NCBI GenBank assembly: GCA_042093455.1
Contig: JBELEU010000074.1
Location: 1-9,127 of the forward strand
Length of the DNA: 9,127 nt
Reading direction: 5' to 3'
Source of the DNA: GCA-2723085 sp042093455
Lineage (GTDB): Bacteria; Bacteroidota; Bacteroidia; Flavobacteriales_D; Parvicellaceae
Of this stretch, positions 8,301 to 9,127 are shown piece by piece (within the stretch, counting starts at the first letter, position 1; each line of letters begins with the position of its first letter). The notes beneath the pieces were generated by a model. It ran no database searches and was not told where the DNA came from. It saw only the letters and a list, made by a program, of their open reading frames with translations. The translations under genes and the position numbers were made by a program.

Positions 8301-9127
8301 AGTGCAGCAACAACTAATCTTGGGTGTGACAGTACTCACTATCTTAACTTAACCATTAATAGCAGTAAAAACGACACCATTAAAACTAGTGCATGCGATA
8401 CATTATTTTGGAATTCTAATTCATACACAACCAATGGTTTTTATACTGGTAATTTCTTAACAGTCAATGGGTGTGACAGCATTGTCACCATCGACTTACA
8501 AATCAACAGCAATGAAGGTACTCCGCTTGAGTTTAAATTAATTTTAGACGATTATTGCATGGAAACCTATTGGACAGTTAAGGACAGTGACGACTCAACA
8601 TGGTACAACGTTGGACCTTATGATTGTAATCCTAATGGTGGTGGAACTCAAGCAAACGACACAGTAATTACGGATGTCTATCTTCCTGAAAATGATTGTT
8701 ACACGCTAACTTTACACGACTATTACAATGACGGAATGAGTGCTTCATCATGGGGAGGTACAGATGGCAGTTGGATTATAACTGAAAAAAATGGGAATGT
8801 TATTTCTCAAGGTTCAGGGAACTTTGGTAGCTCCATGGCTGTTGATTTTTATGTGACATCTGCCATACCTTCAGCCATCACAAACAACAGCTTTGACAAC
8901 TTCATAAATGCCTATCCAAATCCATTCAATGAGAAAACAACTATTGAAATAACTGGTATTAACCCACCATTCATTTTTGACTTGGTTGACATCTCAGGTA
9001 GACTAGCCAAATCTTTTAGCATTAACGCCAACTCCTTTGAACTTGTCAATGATAATTTTGAAAGTGGTATTTATTGGTTGATTTTAAAAAACAAACCAAA
9101 CACCTACCCTATCAAACTTGTTGTTAA
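5394..9127 (+). CDS. large secreted S8 peptidase with repeat array and T9SS sorting domain (3' end cut)
   Basis: The frame is open from ATG to the last base of the window: 1244 codons plus two bases, no stop. Order of parts: signal peptide (1 to about 20, M-K-K-F-F-L-L-I-V-L-F), prodomain (about 20-120), subtilase core (about 125-635) with Asp139 in F-I-D-T-G, His198 in G-H-G-T, oxyanion Asn299 in S-A-G-N-K and Ser582 in G-T-S-M-A-S-P. An insert of about 185 residues (roughly 305-490) interrupts the core. Then come eight two-cysteine repeats (646-1041), a further domain (about 1043-1155) with D-Y-Y-N-D-G-M and G-N-F-G-S-S, and a T9SS type A sorting domain beginning near N-A-Y-P-N-P-F (1172-1178) and ending in G-I-Y-W-L-I-L-K. 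The protein should cross the inner membrane by Sec and the outer membrane by T9SS, and be attached or released as an active extracellular peptidase. Only a few C-terminal residues should be missing. The gene starts 20 bp after the HsdR-N-like gene, possibly cotranscribed. Substrate unknown. Confidence 0.93.
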   Translation, partial: MKKFFLLIVLFIGAITMLSQSTFPIEKSSFNSEFKNLFSKTNVGFFVKGKRNDVQSLCESYRGKYISSIKGWHYIRISPSNIIDFTNEKQITQHYIPLEIGEPHNDTMRVNNRINDVHNGSSPLSSPYTGNGVVIGFIDTGIDFNNADFKNADGSTRIISLWDQTITGTSTKFGYGTDWDSTEINAGLPSAHNDQYGHGTTVAGAGAGNGLANGRNKGVAFNSDIIIVEVDFGTNFLSNVQDATEYIYRIADSLGKPCVINASAGTYFGSHDGLDPNALYIDSLINASPGHLFVCSAGNKGGNSFHLQHNSTTNDTLFTLFKHNPSLNYAPYGCVPYCYGSNSVHLKGYADVTSFNSVEIAMSAYSGSHKSGTSSYFTLADYLAGNLYTDNYGAYVDSIVNNNNERIGLQFVFASLLYGSVYEFEIIVSPDSVTNYMWGLNTTGNGKCDIWSDAVTYNKSDMVKSSDSDFPFISKPVNYADPDTLQNMCSSFQCSPNVITVANYNNESGYINNEGNWVNLGGNRGEIALSSGTGPTRNGGLKPDLAASGQATVSSYPSYLLSFFTDAQLGQGGLHYKNGGTSMASPVVAGVAALYLEKCNLATNDKFKADLINSVYTDSWVGSTPNYSFGYGKLDGFATLVNSVSNDTTTINACNNFSWKSKTYDTTGIYFDTTSNSFGCDSISVLDLTINLSFDDTIQTTTCSSYTWDNSTYTSSGFYTNTYSSTTGCDSIVTLDLTINNSISSNDQQQSCSSFTWTNGITYTSSNNIATQTLTSAGGCDSVITLDLTIFTNDSVVDTQQACGGLTWLDGITYSTNNNSATHTLININGCDSIITLNLTVNSSSNDTLITSSCDSYLWNGISYSSTGNYTDTLVNIYGCDSISTLILSLSNSYADTLTITSCDSYNWNGQDYFSSGFYTDSLSTSNGCDSILNLDLTINNSFSDTAYVAECDSYFWNNNTYTASGFYSSAATTNLGCDSTHYLNLTINSSKNDTIKTSACDTLFWNSNSYTTNGFYTGNFLTVNGCDSIVTIDLQINSNEGTPLEFKLILDDYCMETYWTVKDSDDSTWYNVGPYDCNPNGGGTQANDTVITDVYLPENDCYTLTLHDYYNDGMSASSWGGTDGSWIITEKNGNVISQGSGNFGSSMAVDFYVTSAIPSAITNNSFDNFINAYPNPFNEKTTIEITGINPPFIFDLVDISGRLAKSFSINANSFELVNDNFESGIYWLILKNKPNTYPIKLVV
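7329..8516 (+). repeat. eight tandem two-cysteine protein repeats inside the large S8 peptidase
   Basis: Anchored on the first cysteine, the units begin at 7329, 7476, 7623, 7776, 7929, 8076, 8223 and 8370. Unit lengths are 49, 49, 51, 51, 49, 49, 49 and 49 residues. Each unit follows the pattern D-T, five residues, C-x-S-Y/F-x-W, then T-Y-x-x-S-G-x-Y, then G-C-D-S-I, ending in a L-x-L-T-I strand. Codons at the conserved sites differ between units, so this is a repeat at protein level and not a recent DNA duplication. I recognise the pattern as a stalk-like module common in large secreted Bacteroidota proteins. It probably spaces the peptidase from its C-terminal anchor or binds a ligand; neither role is proven. 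Confidence 0.9.

Noticed and set aside
7329..8516. DNA-level tandem repeat or CRISPR-like array
   Set aside because: Unit spacing is regular, but the DNA differs at many codon positions and the frame stays open throughout; the repeat is at protein level.

Overview
The window comes from a low-GC, very gene-dense genome that looks like Bacteroidota, most likely a marine member of the Flavobacteriales. The basis is the AT-rich codon use, the absence of clear Shine-Dalgarno sequences, Bacteroidota-type holA and HsdR-N-like proteins side by side, a large secreted subtilase with paired-cysteine repeats of a kind common in this phylum, and a C-terminal type IX secretion (T9SS) sorting domain. The assignment rests on recognised sequence patterns only; no search was run.

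Layout, left to right: (1) the 3' part of an NAD-dependent epimerase/dehydratase (+, cut by the window start); (2) low-specificity L-threonine aldolase (-), whose 3' end overlaps the epimerase's 3' end by 11 bp; (3) a secreted S8 serine peptidase (+) without a sorting tail, followed by (4) a small outer-membrane beta-barrel protein (+) whose start overlaps the peptidase stop by 17 bp; (5) DNA polymerase III subunit delta, holA (-), whose stop codon abuts the barrel gene's stop with no base between; (6) a short standalone HsdR N-terminal-type (PD-(D/E)XK) protein (+), divergent from holA across 31 bp; (7) a second, much larger S8 peptidase (+) that runs to the last base of the window and lacks only its final codons.

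The large peptidase is built as signal peptide, N-terminal prodomain, subtilase core interrupted by a long insert between the oxyanion Asn and the catalytic Ser, eight tandem repeats of about 49 residues with two cysteines each, a further C-terminal domain, and a T9SS type A sorting domain. It is expected to be exported through the outer membrane and kept on the surface or released. The peptidase/barrel pair (3-4) is probably an operon working in the periplasm or at the outer membrane. Threonine aldolase and holA are metabolic and replication housekeeping genes.

There is no intergenic stretch over 40 bp, so there is little room for promoters or terminators. I see no tRNA, rRNA, CRISPR array, insertion sequence, phage gene or attachment site. 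The points most worth a second look are the repeat architecture, the large insert in the second peptidase, the tail-less peptidase coupled to a barrel gene, and the holA/HsdR-N divergent pair in which neither gene has an ATG start.
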